64,000 bases of DNA from the NCBI GenBank assembly GCA_013115135.1, contig JABANP010000017.1:124001-188000 (forward strand), in the 5' to 3' direction. The stretch comes from Perkinsus olseni. Its lineage: Eukaryota > Perkinsozoa > Perkinsida > Perkinsidae. Below the pieces are notes generated by a model. The model did not search any database. It was not told where the DNA came from and saw only the letters and a list, made by a program, of their open reading frames with translations. How positions within the stretch are numbered: position 1 is the stretch's first letter; each line of letters starts with the position of its first letter. Made by a program: the position numbers and the translations under genes. Of the stretch, positions 1-11,053 are shown piece by piece.

Positions 1-1449
1 GTTGTTAACATGATGACCGTAGTTGGTGTCGTTGGCCCTGTGGTATAGGGCTCTCAGGAAAGCCCGGCCGCAGCGGCTGTGGAAGCTCGTGGCTGCGAAG
101 GATAGTCTCCCCGCCAGCTTCGAGGCCTGGGTAGGGGTGATTGACGCTGACTGGAGGTGATCGTCGATGGTTTTGGTCAGCCGCTTGGCCCGATCCGGGC
201 AGATGTCGAGCGTGATGGAGTCGTCGTCAATCCTCACCAGTATACCTAGGAGCTTGCCTTCGGCGGAGGGCTCGAGCGACTTCTCCCGCTTAACCTCGAA
301 GCCCAAAAGCTCGTTCAGTCTGATGAAGATCTGGTAGCACAGAGCGGCCTGGTCCTTGTCGCATAAGGAGAAGTAGTCGTCCACGTAACTGAAGGCCAGG
401 CACTTGAACTCCGCCCGCATGATGGCCACGAGAGCTCTGGCCAGGCGGGTGTACTGCAACATGCTTGCCTTGCTGCCGAACGGTAAGGTGAGGTGTTGGA
501 AGAAGTTCCAAGTGCCGGTGTTGGGGTTGCGGAGGCGGACGTAGAGGACGTCGTAGTCGTCGCCGTGGACCGGTACCTGGCGGTATGCCTGCCGGTGGTC
601 GCCCTTCGCGATGACGTAGTGTCTTCTCAGCTTATGCTGCGAGTCGTGCTCCTTGCAGAGTTGTAGGGCGGCGATGAGGTTGTCGAGATTATCCAAGCGG
701 ATGAGCTCTGGGACCGACGTGAGGAGGTTCACCGACGAGGCCTTCATGTCGTCTATCTCCCGGATCTTGTCGCTCTCGCGCTTGGGGAACCTGGGGGAGT
801 AGAGCCAGCGCCCGTTGTGGTTGTGGTTGAGCTGTTGCTCGGTGAAGGGGCCTCGTAGTCGGTTGGTAGTGGTCTCGGCCAGGGCCTGTTGCCAGAGTGC
901 CTCGTCGAGCTCGTGATCGGAGTTCCCACCGTAGTGCCCCAGCTCAGCGCGCTGTTGGGAAGCACCACCGAGATCGGCCTCCTTGTCTACCGGCGGGTCG
1001 GCGTCCTTGGGCTCGTACAGGCCGTTGGTGGTGAGGGTACCGGTGATCCTCATGCCGTCGCAAAGGTCGTGGGGTAGTGCGGTGTCGCAGTGGCCTATAG
1101 TAGTGAGCATCTCAGAGAACAGCGGTAGGTTTACCTTCCTGAGTCTGTGCTGGGTGGCTTCGTCAGCGCCCTGGAGCAGCTCGGCTCTCAGCGCCTCGAT
1201 CTCTGGGGAGGTAGATCGCCTCTCCCAGAATCTGAGCCTCTCTGTGCGATAGTCGTTGAGGGCTTTGGAGTCGCCGATGGCATTAGCCTCCTTGATGGTC
1301 TTGGTGAGCGAGGGCTCCGGGGGGCGTCGAAGGGGTGGGCCGTCTGCTTGGCTTGGTCGATGTGTCTGGACCAGGGATCCGGGGGTTCCGGTGGTACGCT
1401 CGCCTTCGGCGTAGTAGATGTCGGAGTCGGTGATGCGGGGCCTCCGCAT
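1..1449 (-). CDS. Retroelement reverse transcriptase (pol), cut by window edge
   Basis: Open on the minus strand from about 1466 to the window edge; first ATG at 1449, 5 nt after the gag stop. About 483 residues are visible. RT blocks are clear: GDHRQAYRQVPV (motif A), LPFGSKAS (motif B), SYVDDYF (motif C, two catalytic Asp), then LGFEVKREKS and KLLGI. After the palm comes ASKLAGRLSFAA...GRAFLRALY, which resembles the RT-RNase H link of DIRS/tyrosine-recombinase retroelements. No aspartic protease is seen between Gag and RT, and Gag has a CCCH-type rather than CCHC finger; both favour a DIRS-like element over Ty3 or copia. That class call is inference: a tyrosine recombinase beyond the left edge would settle it. 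The frame is intact as far as visible. Confidence 0.8.
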   Translation of the reverse strand, partial: MRRPRITDSDIYYAEGERTTGTPGSLVQTHRPSQADGPPLRRPPEPSLTKTIKEANAIGDSKALNDYRTERLRFWERRSTSPEIEALRAELLQGADEATQHRLRKVNLPLFSEMLTTIGHCDTALPHDLCDGMRITGTLTTNGLYEPKDADPPVDKEADLGGASQQRAELGHYGGNSDHELDEALWQQALAETTTNRLRGPFTEQQLNHNHNGRWLYSPRFPKRESDKIREIDDMKASSVNLLTSVPELIRLDNLDNLIAALQLCKEHDSQHKLRRHYVIAKGDHRQAYRQVPVHGDDYDVLYVRLRNPNTGTWNFFQHLTLPFGSKASMLQYTRLARALVAIMRAEFKCLAFSYVDDYFSLCDKDQAALCYQIFIRLNELLGFEVKREKSLEPSAEGKLLGILVRIDDDSITLDICPDRAKRLTKTIDDHLQSASITPTQASKLAGRLSFAATSFHSRCGRAFLRALYHRANDTNYGHHVNN

Positions 1450-1454
1450 GACCG

Positions 1455-2047
1455 TCAATGTTGAGACTTAGATGTCGAGGGGGCGGCAGAGGTCGGTTTC
1501 TTCGCCGGATTGGGGTTGAGCAACACGTCCTCGCGGGAGGCTTTCCCCTTGTGCTGGGCGGCGCCGTGGTTGGAGTTGCGGCATATCCTGCACCGGTGGG
1601 AGTAGGGACAGTTTTTCCTGGTGCAACCTCCCGGCCCCTTGTTGTTAAAGTTGTTGCAGTAGTTGGCTGTAGACCTTTGGCCTCTGCCCGCTTTGCTGGC
1701 GTCGTTCTGTAGAAGTACCATTGCCTCGAGGTCGAGGGTGGAAGTCTCGTGGGAGATGTCAAAGTCGCTGTTGGTGACGCTTTTGACGGCCCACTTCTCT
1801 CTCACTAGTGCGTAATACTTAGCCGACAGGGTGGGGCTATGCTGCGCGGCCAGCTTGGTCAGGGCATTGCAGTAGTTTGCGCCGTCTGCCGGCTTCCAGA
1901 AACCCGCGAGGGTGTAGGCGGTTGCCAAGCACATGCCCCTGGTGGACACCGTCGAGGCGTAGCTGTCGGGTAGCGTCATACCGGTCATGGATATAGGGGT
2001 GAAGCGGCGTAGTGGTAGAAAGGGTATAGCACCCGGCTTACCGTCTT
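1455..2047 (-). pseudogene. gag, 3' part with zinc finger, cut off from its 5' part by an insertion
   Basis: C-terminal part of the retroelement Gag, upstream of and overlapping the open pol frame by a few bases. It carries a Cys/His cluster (CNNF...GGC...CPYSH then CRIC...H...H), a CCCH plus C2HH-like nucleic-acid binding knuckle like that in DIRS-type Gag proteins. The first ATG in this piece (1988) is probably internal: if the transposon at 2056-3246 and one target copy are removed, the frame runs on in phase from the 3247-3811 piece. So one gag gene was split by an insertion. Whether this piece is still translated is unknown. Confidence 0.7.
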
Positions 2048-3254
2048 CTTTAGCCCAGGGTGGCTGACGAAAAGATAGAAAATCGACTCTTTCTTTCGAG
2101 AAATTTCCGGAAGGAATAAAAGAAAAATAGTGGAAAAATAGGGAAAAATAGGAAAAAATAGGAAAATGACCGCCAGGTTGACTGAGGGTGGCCGAGAGAT
2201 TTTATTGCGCGCCACTCTCCGTCGGCAGCGTTGCGTTGGGCGCGCACTGAACATATTCGGGTTATTCATATTAGTATAATGTGAGCAATTGAGCTGAAGT
2301 ACCACTCGACTGCAGCTGTGAACTTCACACTGTGAAGTTCACAGGGCAAGGCGCGGGACTACCAGCGCAGCGCGCTAAATGTTATAGCCTATAGCACGGT
2401 AAGACCTTGACGGCAGCATATTCACAACAACACAGTAACATAGCAGCTTCATTCAGAACCGTAATACCGTGTCAAAATGCATCCATCGGAATTCGGTGAC
2501 CGGGTCAGGGACCTAGATCCGGTCACTGAATTTCGAGGGCCCCCGATTCTACGACGTATCTGACTTTCCGTATATACTCTGGAGCGGTACGGACTCTGTA
2601 CTGCTTGACGCCATAGGAGGCGCAGGGAGAGATTCCATTTCATCATCCGACCCTACCATCTCTGCACAGAGCTTCTCAGCCTGGACAGCAGGTAGTTGAT
2701 GATCATTTTCTCCTCTTGGATGGCCATCCCTGATTCCAGTCCTCAGATTGCTTCGCCGCAAAGCGAATGCGCCTCGCTGGCGTGACGGGTATGAGCTTCC
2801 CATTGATTTGCGTTGGGGAGCTCTTGACCGCAGCAGAAGAAGCAGGCTGCTACTAGCAGCAACAACGCCGTTGCTACAACGGCTAGGTGTTTCTCGCACG
2901 AAGCCGCAAGCTGGGCATGGCAACCTCTGACACCGTTTCTCACGTAACATTGATCGCGGTCGTACAATGGTCTAAGGGAGGCGTTCCTACCACTGGGCAC
3001 TGAAAACACGATATAGTATGCTGGACATACGGCATATGTTCAGCGCTATCCGGATAAGCCACTCACTATCGCTGAACCTGTGTGTTAAAATGCGCAGATC
3101 GCAATTACTCACCAATGTTACGGGGCGTATATTATTGGGCGAGCGAGATTTACATTTGGAAAGAAATAATGGACCCGCAAAAACTTCGAAATTTTCGGAA
3201 AATTTCGAGAAAAAAGATGAAAATTTTCAAATTTTCAGCCACCCTGCTTTAGCC
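2048..3254. mobile_element. Non-autonomous hAT-like DNA transposon with 8-bp target duplications
   Basis: The element proper is 2056-3246 (1191 bp). It has perfect 12-bp terminal inverted repeats, CAGGGTGGCTGA at 2056-2067 and TCAGCCACCCTG at 3235-3246. It is flanked by identical 8-bp direct repeats CTTTAGCC at 2048-2055 and 3247-3254. An 8-bp duplication and CAGGG-type ends are hallmarks of the hAT superfamily. Subterminal stretches (2085-2165 and 3165-3235) are A/T-rich with repeated GGAAAAATA and GAAAATTT-like words. No transposase was recognised; the longest internal frames (2549-2950 and 2743-3009, minus) have no known motif. It therefore looks like a MITE-like derivative moved by a transposase elsewhere. 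Confidence 0.88.
2317..2343. repeat. Perfect 27-bp palindrome
   Basis: Arm TGTGAACTTCACA (2317-2329), one spacer base, then its exact reverse complement TGTGAAGTTCACA (2331-2343). It lies about 260 bp inside the left end of the hAT-like element. A second, imperfect inverted repeat follows at about 2489-2533. It may be a hairpin, a protein site of the element, or the scar of a nested insertion. Confidence 0.75.
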
Positions 3255-3811
3255 TTGAACAGCTCCTTAAGTACGTCGCTTGGGGGTAGTAGGTCTCCCG
3301 ATGGGCAGCCGAAGGATTCTTGCAGGTTCTGAACCGCCGTTGCCAGTCTCTGGTCCCAGCCCTTCTCGGCCTTGCTGGTGTCCGCGTTCAGAAGCTGAGT
3401 CAGGATCTTGCCGAAGTCAGCTTCGGGGGTAGGCTCCGCTCTGTCGCCTGGGGGTTGGGGGGGTAGGTGTCCGTAACTGCCGCGCCGTGGTGACCTGGAG
3501 CGGCTTCTAGCCCTCGAAGGGGGCTCTCCCCATGCTCTGATCTTGGCCGCTAGGAGGGCGGCGGCCCTCGGTGGGATAGTCGGCACGAGCTCCTTGAGCG
3601 CGGTGGGTGAACCCATTTGTAGAAGCATCTCGCCGTCGACGTCGGCGAAGGAAGAGTCCACGGTGATGCTGCCGAGGAAGGTGAACTGCTTCAGCGCGTC
3701 TAGGACCTCCGCCGCGGTCGACTTACGGGTGACTCTAAGAGGTCCGCTTGGCGAGCCGCTGGGTCCATTGCTCGCTGAGCTGAAGGCGGGGGAGCCGTTT
3801 GGCTTGGTCAT
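3247..3811 (-). pseudogene. gag, 5' part of the interrupted retroelement gene
   Basis: Starts at ATG 3811 (MTKPNGSPAF) and is open for 188 native codons; the last six residues of the longer frame come from the transposon end. It has a Ser/Arg-rich stretch (SRARSRSRSPRR, about residues 99-110) and a Pro-rich linker. Codon 188 ends inside the target-site copy, and after excision the phase fits the 1455-2047 piece exactly. No conserved capsid motif was recognised; assignment to Gag rests on position and on continuity with the zinc-finger part. Confidence 0.65.
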
Positions 3812-4140
3812 GCGAAAAAGAAATAATGGTTGAGAGCTACAGCCGTCTACACCATGTTATGGCAACGGGCGAGTGATGAAACGGCGAGAAAGATATGGGG
3901 GCGCGCTCCCGTGGCGTGCTAGTCACTTCGTGTGCGAACACACGCCACGATTGAGATCACATCGCACGCCCACGACCGAAACGGCTGGAAGATGCTGCGC
4001 GTGACTGACCTATATCTATGACAGATATTCGAGAAGAGTAATTAAGTGTTAGAGTATTGCAACAATCAAATCATATAATATATGTTCATTCGTAGTGTCT
4101 ATCCAATCTTGCTTGTGTATTTCTCTCCAATGCCGAGTTC
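3812..4140. other. Retroelement 5' flank or leader; no gene seen
   Basis: Between the gag start and the decayed mannosidase. It should hold the retroelement leader and left terminal repeat, but no second copy is in the window to define the end. No convincing open frame. Confidence 0.35.
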
Positions 4141-5180
4141 GTCAAGCAACGACCAAGGGCAAGGAACACCGCACAAGGTGTTTGTGCGAATGTCTACGAG
4201 TTGATTCTAGTTGTAGTGATCAACTCTTCGACCCCACCTGGCGAACAGCACGAACGCAATCTCAGGGGAACTCTGATACCCGGTTCCATACAGAGACTAG
4301 ACAGCATCTACGCACCTGGCGGCGCCATCAATTTCACGTCACCGAGCAACGAGACTAGACCTCTCATGACCACTGAGCTGCATAGGATTGAAAAATCGGC
4401 AACAGCAGGCCAGGGAGAAACCTTGTCGTCGTCAGCTGTGACGGAAGAGTCCGGCAGCTCTTATGGGTGGCGCTGCAACGTTCATGGGTTCTACTACATG
4501 TGGTACCGCAGCAAGGAGAGGGATGGGGCCTGGGTCCACTGGAACCATCGACGGCTGCCGCATTGGGACCCGCAGACTGCGAAGAAGTACCAATCGCCGA
4601 TTGAGGAACTAATCGACAACCCACTCCAGTCAGAGTGCTTTGATTTCTTCGAAACAAAGATTATCTAATAATTAGTATTAATAATACTTATCCAACCATG
4701 GCCTCACGTAGCGACTTAGTCTGTATCATTAAGATATTCTCAAGACGAGCATGTTCCCGAGAATGACGATATTGGTTCATCCTTTTGGCCGCAGCTTGCA
4801 TATGCCCTATTCTTCGCTGGACCCTCAAGTCATCGCCTCTCATATGGAGATGATGAAGAGAGCGGGCATAGGCGTAGTTGTTGTGGGCTGGTACTGGCGT
4901 CATTGGCCAATCGACGACCGAATGTAACGGCGGGGACGTCGAACACCAGCTGTAACCCCAGTAGCAACAGAGATGCGCATCCCAACACGAGAGGGAAGCG
5001 GCTCATCTATGAGACGCTCTTCGGTCTCATCACACCCACAACGCTCGGGCTGCAGGTCGCGACCCCGTTTCGGTGCGTAGACACTTCGAGTACATTCATC
5101 AGCATTACGGAAGTCACCCGGCTCTTCACCGAGTCGCTAGTACACATGGTGGAGCACTCCTACCTCTGGCGTGAGTCACT
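4141..5180 (+). pseudogene. Decayed GH99 endo-alpha-mannosidase copy
   Basis: Parallels exons of the complete gene at 46949-49244. Exon 1 (open from about 4141 to 4600) keeps HGFYYMWYRSKERDGAW and WNHRRLPHWDP. The signal-anchor is lost and there is no ATG. A second exon (about 4735-4880) matches SQDEHVPENDDIGSS and HMEMMKRAGIGVVVVGW. A third (about 5055-5172) matches EYIHQHYGSHPALHRVASTH. Damage: a 4-nt insertion after the CAGCTTG word near 4800 shifts the frame, the exon with the HLEPYEG motif is nearly gone, and the catalytic NEWHEG exon is missing. It looks like a dead segmental duplicate; a transcribed fragment cannot be excluded. Confidence 0.72.
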
Positions 5181-5397
5181 GATACAGCGGGGCACGCCAT
5201 AGCACAACATCTAGCTGCACTATCCTCTTGTAGAAGGTGTGGTTGTAGAATACAGCCTGAGTAGATTGGGCTCATAGTGAACGAGATAAAGCAGATAGAA
5301 AGTGGAGCAGCTGAGAGAATGGGTTTATAATGCGAAGCTAGTATGAGCACAGCCTGATTGTGTCATGTAGGCAGTGCAGTTGCTCCGTTGCCTCGAC

Positions 5398-6809
5398 ATG
5401 CCAAGGCGAACGGCCAATAGGATAGCGCATCTCCTCGAGCACGAGACCCCATCGGTCGTGTACGGCCGACTGACGAGCGCCCAGAAAGCTCTCGTGGACG
5501 CCATCAGCTCCTCCGATGATGAGGAAGACCACTACGAAGGGGCCCAGCGTAAGTCACCTGGTAGAGAAGAAGTCGTCACCCTTCCCGTTTCAGCCGGCCG
5601 TGCCCGGGCTCGTCGCAGTTGGGTGAAAACACTTGACCGTGTCTGGGTCCGTGTCCACGCGCTTGCTTGGGTCATCGCCTGCGTTGTAATGATCTACTAT
5701 ACCAACTTTTTCCGAATTGTTTGGGAGCATCCCAGAGTGAGTTCCTCGCCCTTCCTCGATGAAAAGCTTTCTGCCGTGCATGCTACTTTAGGCCAATCGC
5801 GGTTGCCTCCTGATCGCCTTCGGGCTGCTAGGATGCAACATGCTGCTGCTGTTCTATCTAGGGGTCTACCTAGAAAGCATCAAGAAGATCGACATGCCAT
5901 GGGATGAGTGAGCTCCCACCAGCACTTCCCGTCCTCTCGATAGAAGCTTTCCTTATACATCGCGCTGTACATGCTACAGTCGGCACGCGTCTCAGCAGTG
6001 CTGAGTCAGCACAGATGGCACTCGGCCGTCACGCCAACTTATAGCAATAGGGGTCTTCAAAATTACATCACTCTCCAGGTGGCCCGGCCCTCTCAGTTTG
6101 AAGTCGTGAGCGTTCTCCTTGCGTCCCCAGTTACTGCACATTGTCACTTGACAATTCCGTTCAGCTCTGTGTCGCCGCCTAGCTGGCCTCGAGGTACATG
6201 CCGGCGCTGATACCGGTGATGTCTGGTATCGGTCTGCTCACCTTCGCCATGTTCCTAGTGGCCCTGCTGCCCGTCTTCGGCTGGTGGACTATCCTCATAC
6301 AATTCACCTTCTTCATGGCATTCGTCAGTGTTGGCAACCTCCTGCCGGGTAAACCAGAGGATGCGCCGGGTAAATTCAGTCGCACGTCATCGCCAGTACG
6401 GATATTGCATCTGAACGGCCACAGGCGTGCCCGCCCAAAGTTCTGGTCGAAAAAGTAGCAGTGAATCCTGGAGTCTTATTTTCCTGAGCGGGCATGCCTG
6501 TTGCTGCACTACCACGTAGAGCGGAAACTCTGCTGTTGATTCATTCCGCCGTGGAGCAGACCAAATGCGCCGTGAAAGACGGATGGTATACCAAGCCGCT
6601 CATGACAATAGCTAGTCCGAGCCATTCCTAGTGGGAATTTCCCACAGCGGATTGTCTTGCACTCACCCCGCTGGGAATCGAGCGGCCGATGCCGAGGTTC
6701 GTCCTTCCCCTCAGGTGGAGTCATCGGGAGCATCCTCACCTTCATCATCTTCATCGCTGCATTCTTCACCTCCAACTACATCCCTCATGAAGGCTATGCA
6801 CACTACTAG
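5398..6809 (+). CDS. TMEM128: TMEM128-like four-helix membrane protein, five exons
   Basis: Model: 5398-5548, 5594-5736, 5792-5907, 6194-6348, 6715-6809, giving 219 residues; every join is GT-AG and phases match. The N-terminus is cytosolic with a SSDDEED patch. Four hydrophobic segments follow: HALAWVIACVVMIYYT, LIAFGLLGCNMLLLFYLGVY, the segment around LIPVMSGIGLLTFAMFLVAL, and the last exon GSILTFIIFIAAFF. The order, the HPR...GCNMLLLFYLGVYLE stretch and the late pair of helices match the TMEM128 family of small ER-type membrane proteins of unknown function. ATG 5398 was chosen because the open frame above it has only a GTG. Introns are 45, 55, 286 and 366 nt. Confidence 0.75.
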
Positions 6810-6882
6810 CCCCCAATGCTGTCTGTGGTTCATGTCAAGTTGAGTTGCTCCAGTCAATGCTTATACCGCACCAGTAATTGTT

Positions 6883-9800
6883 ATGCGAGAACAACTCCCA
6901 CCACCGGCGGAGCGGAACACGGATTCAGCGGAAGCTCCATCGTAAGGACGAACTAAGCATCTCTTTCTCGGTCGCGCGACTCGCAACTTGAGAATTTGCG
7001 AGCCCCTGCAAGGATATCTTGTGCTGTGGCTAGATCGGAGACAGAGATCTGTCAAGACCGTGGCGTCATCGAGGTTCCCTCCTCGACCTTCGATGAGCTC
7101 CTGTCGAAGTTCCGGACCCTCGACCACGACTCCCAGATCAAGGTGAGGCGAGCCAGGGCCCTCGAGGGTCGAGACCGGAACCTACTGGATACCTATCAGA
7201 GACATTCACTTTGTGGGGTAGTTTTAATGGAATTCCAGCGAGTTGCATGACTGCGCTTAGCATAGGCCGACAGGCCTATCTTACTGGAAATATAGGTGAA
7301 CTACTTCACAACACACTGAGACGAATATATAACAGTTCTGTCTCGAACTGGCAGAGTCCACGCGGCTGCGGATTCGTCAGCGCTTAGTTACAACGGATGA
7401 GAGAGGCGATGCAGAGCAGGCGGCAGAATGCATCCCGAGAGGTGACCAGGCTCTTCTACTAGTCTTCTCCCGGCAACTGTCGGCAGGTCGCAGCGCTCGT
7501 GGCGTCGATGGTGCCGCACAACGATAACGCTTCCCAAATGAGGTGAGCTGCTTGACTACCGCGCAGAGGTCGACACCGTTTTTACCACATGCGCATGCTC
7601 GAAATGATAGCGGTCTATAGGGTACCAGCTCCGCTGAGTAGGATTGTCTGGCGAAATAAGATTCTTTTAAGCATGTGCAAATTGGCCCCAGGGTGAATCC
7701 GGAGCCCCATTGCCGGCGGACTCAACGCTCTCACCCACGCGTTCCCTACATTGTTCCCAACCGCTGTTCCGGTCCTTGCAAGGTTCACATGTGGACTGGA
7801 AACTATAGTTGAGGAGCACCGCAAGAAGATGGAAGATGTCGAGCGCAAAGTAAGCAGCTGATAGCGGGTTCTTCCCCAATCGCCATTCCGCCACAAAGCG
7901 GCGCCACCGAGGAAGTCTATAGCATTGGCATTCGCAAATCGGTGAGCAACAAGAGTGCAACGATGGGACTCAGGCCATAGGCGAGAATATATAAAAGGGA
8001 TTTTTTTCTCCTGCAGCGCCCTGAACACCAGGCCCAACTCTGATTTTCGGCGAAGCCACTTGATGTACAGATTCATTTTCAGTCGAGACGCGCCAGCCGC
8101 TTCGCGCGATCTGCAGAATATGTTTTGCTCAGTTGGAGGAGGAGAAGGTGCATCGTCTAGCCAGAGAGGAGGAGATCTACGCACTTAATACCAGGATAGC
8201 CGAATTAGGGTCGGAGAACGCCCAACTAAGTCGAGACGACGGACGCCGTGTATGTCCACATTCGGCAGCATGGACTCGACCATGGTGGTTCTGCGGTTCT
8301 CAGGCTTCAAGCGGGTCCATAGACGCTGGCTCAGTGGTAGCCACCACGATAGAAGAGATCAAACAGGACCGACAAATCATGGACAGCCAAATGGCGAGGA
8401 TAGCTCAGCGTGCTGATGCCCTGGAGGGCGAAAAGGAGCGGTGGCTTCTCGAAAGAGAACAACTGGAGAAGCGCGTCGATGAGCTCAGCGAAGAAAACGA
8501 GAAAAGAGGGGAGACGCGGAACGAAAACGTCGTCTTGAGGCGGACTTTGGCCGAGGCTGAGGAGAGGGCGGCGGATCTCCTATCGCGAGTTGCAGAACTG
8601 CAAGCAGAAAAGAGAGAGCTATTAAGAGAGAATGAGGACCTACGCCGTCAGCTCGACCGGCTGGTATCGGGATTGGCTTCGATCGTCGGATTCAAAGAGG
8701 GCGTATCCTGTGCGCGCTGCGAAGAATCTATGATGCGCTTGGAGGACTTGCTTTCTGCAGCCCATCAGCGAGGATTGAAGCCGCTGTCTTTGAGCCAGTC
8801 TCCGCCACCAATGGGGATTACCGAAGGTCCAAGCGCGAGCCTGGGCTCGGGTCCATCCTCAAGCCAGCAGAATGAAAGCGAAATCGATGCAGTTGTCGCC
8901 GAGCGGAACGCACTGGCCGAGCTCTCGTCTCGTCTCGAAGACCAACTCCGTGCTGCTTTGAATGGCAACCCCGTACCATACAGTGGTCCGAGAGGCCCCG
9001 AGGAGGATACCTCTCGCAAAGACGCGGAGGTGCATCGTCTAGAGAAAGAAAACGAAGAGCTGAGGGCAGCCTGTAGCTCACAGGAGGCCACAGTAGAGAG
9101 ACTAAAACTAGACCTGGTGGATGCGCGGGACCTCAGCGCTAGCCTGAACAACCAACTCCTCTGCGTCGGAAGATCGTCATCATCAACCGTCGGAAGTGGA
9201 ACGCCGTTATCGCAGGTGACCAAAAAAGCTTTCAAGTATGATATCAAATCGTCTCAGGGAGAGTCGTCACCATGCGGGACGGTGCAGCCACGCTCGCACA
9301 TTTATATCGAGAATGACGTACAGAACGAAGCCACTCCGCTGACACCTCATCGTCAACGGAGACGAAGGAGTAGGCAAGCTGAGCACTAAGTCTTCACCAC
9401 TCGGCTCAGGTTCGTCCGGTGGGATATACGGCCTGTTCGCGCGGGCGACAGGGAACACTCCCAGTAGGGACTCCGCGTCCAAGCAGATTCAAGACCTCCA
9501 GCGGATTGCGCAGGAGCTGACCATGCATGTGAGCCTTCGTACAATGAAGTCTGGATACTTCATTGACTGAAGCAATAATGGAAGCTTGTTCTTATGATGA
9601 CTATAATGTCGCCCATTGGAGATTCAGTTCGGACAGCATTTGTTACGATCAGGTGGAAGAGAAGGAAGAGACCATTTTTCACCTGCGGAGACTGTTGTCC
9701 GAGCACAAGGATTTCCTCGTGTCTGAGACATCTCCTAACCATGCAGCCATGCAGCCTTCAAGTGATTGCCCCGATACTATATAGTATCGCCATTATTTCC

Positions 9801-10092
9801 CTCTGGAATCCTTGCGAGTTGCGTTTATAGTGGAACTTGTTTGATCGCAACAGCATCCATCCACGTGTATTAGTTTAAACGCCAGTTTTACCCCGTCACC
9901 AGCTAGGAAATCAACGAGGAGCTTCGTGTTGCGTTATTCAATCAACCTGAGCCAGAACTAGCGGCAGTTCCATCTGTCATCAAGCATTCCTTTCCAGCTC
10001 CGTGCACACGGACAACCAACAGAGTGAATATCCTCTGCCATGGCACAGGGAAGGTCAGAGACGGATTTGTGTACCAACCTGTGCTAGAGTAG
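6883..10092 (+). CDS. Long coiled-coil protein, nine exons
   Basis: Model: 6883-6941, 7034-7142, 7388-7441, 7487-7542, 7783-7849, 8133-9369, 9410-9528, 9653-9718, 9907-10092, totalling 650 residues with consistent phases. From about residue 60 it is heptad-rich (VEEHRKKMEDVERKLEEEK, then long E/R/L stretches over the large exon), broken by a Ser/Pro-rich linker (SQSPPPMGITEG). The tail is globular (RVNILCHGTGKVRDGFVYQP). I do not recognise the family; a centrosomal, basal-body or golgin-like scaffold is possible. The donor at 9719 (GTGTCT) is the weakest join. The stop at 10090-10092 lies only 13 nt before the first in-frame GTG of the retrotransposon gag. Start ATG 6883 is the first in phase. 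Confidence 0.65.
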
Positions 10093-10105
10093 ATTTGGAA
10101 AGCAC

Positions 10106-11053
10106 GTGTGCTTGGAGGTACAGTTCGAGCCGGAGTCGTTACCTCACCTTGCTCGTCCCCAATTAGCTACTAGTCATGCTCCGTTGCTTGATCAGCTACA
10201 AGGATTGTTGGAAGCGTTCACTGCGTTGCTGGTTTTAGTAGTGAGAACCGCCAGGAAGAATGAAGCTCTTCGGCCACTCATCTCCCTTGGAATCAGTTCG
10301 GGTGCATTGGAAGGGGATGATGAGGCAAGAGGTCTATCCATTCTACCCCTGTATCTGGATAAGACTACCTATGCTATTTATAGAGAACTCCCGGCTACAT
10401 CCACGGCCACGTTATCAGAAGCTTTGACAGCTCTGGGTAAACAATTGAGACCCAGAACTGCGACCACTTGGTTGTCCTTCACCCACCAGAAGATGCATAG
10501 TCAGGAGCACCCGATGGACTTTGCAACGAGGTTACGTCATATGGCAGCTGACTTGATGCCTGGTCTCACAGTGAAGGAGCGCGACGAGCTTTGTACTCAC
10601 CAGTTCCTTGCCGGTATTCCGACAGAGTACGCTAGAGTTTTGTGTACGGATCCTACAAAGCTCAAGCTTTTTGAAGCAGCTCAACGTGTGCAGCAACTAC
10701 TCGGGTTAGATGAAGCACGATTGAGGAGCGATTCGGCTCCAGATGCCTCAGAATTACTGGGACTTGATGATCAAGAAGCGATTCCAAATGACAAGGGTCT
10801 TATGGATAATGATTTATCTACTTTGGTTACGGATCCAATGAGTTCAAGGGCAACTGTTTCTATGATTGGGAAGTCAAACTATCGTGGTAATAGTTTAATC
10901 ACTTGTCATCGTTGTGGACGTCTTGGTCATGTTGCGAAAGACTGTAGGATGCCAAGGACGATTGTGTGTCATCGATGTGGACAACGAGGTCATGTTCAGC
11001 GAGCCTGTCGAGCTACTGTTAAGCAGGGAAACGCCCAGGGGAAGACCGATTAG
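10106..11053 (+). CDS. gag: Retrotransposon Gag (5'-incomplete)
   Basis: 315 residues from a GTG; there is no in-frame ATG near the start, and the frame opens only at 10088, so the natural N-terminus is likely lost. The middle (FTHQKMHSQEHPMDFATRLR...LAGIPTEYARVL) resembles Ty3/Gypsy Gag capsid domains. Two zinc knuckles end it: CHRCGRLGHVAKDC and CHRCGQRGHVQRAC, each C-x2-C-x4-H-x4-C, which bind RNA. It stops at TAG 11051-11053, downstream of a slippery heptamer that would send a fraction of ribosomes into pol. Confidence 0.85.
   Translation: MCLEVQFEPESLPHLARPQLATSHAPLLDQLQGLLEAFTALLVLVVRTARKNEALRPLISLGISSGALEGDDEARGLSILPLYLDKTTYAIYRELPATSTATLSEALTALGKQLRPRTATTWLSFTHQKMHSQEHPMDFATRLRHMAADLMPGLTVKERDELCTHQFLAGIPTEYARVLCTDPTKLKLFEAAQRVQQLLGLDEARLRSDSAPDASELLGLDDQEAIPNDKGLMDNDLSTLVTDPMSSRATVSMIGKSNYRGNSLITCHRCGRLGHVAKDCRMPRTIVCHRCGQRGHVQRACRATVKQGNAQGKTD

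Noticed and set aside
1147..1464. Plus-strand frames across 889-1712
   Set aside because: Shadows of the retroelement pol and gag on the minus strand.
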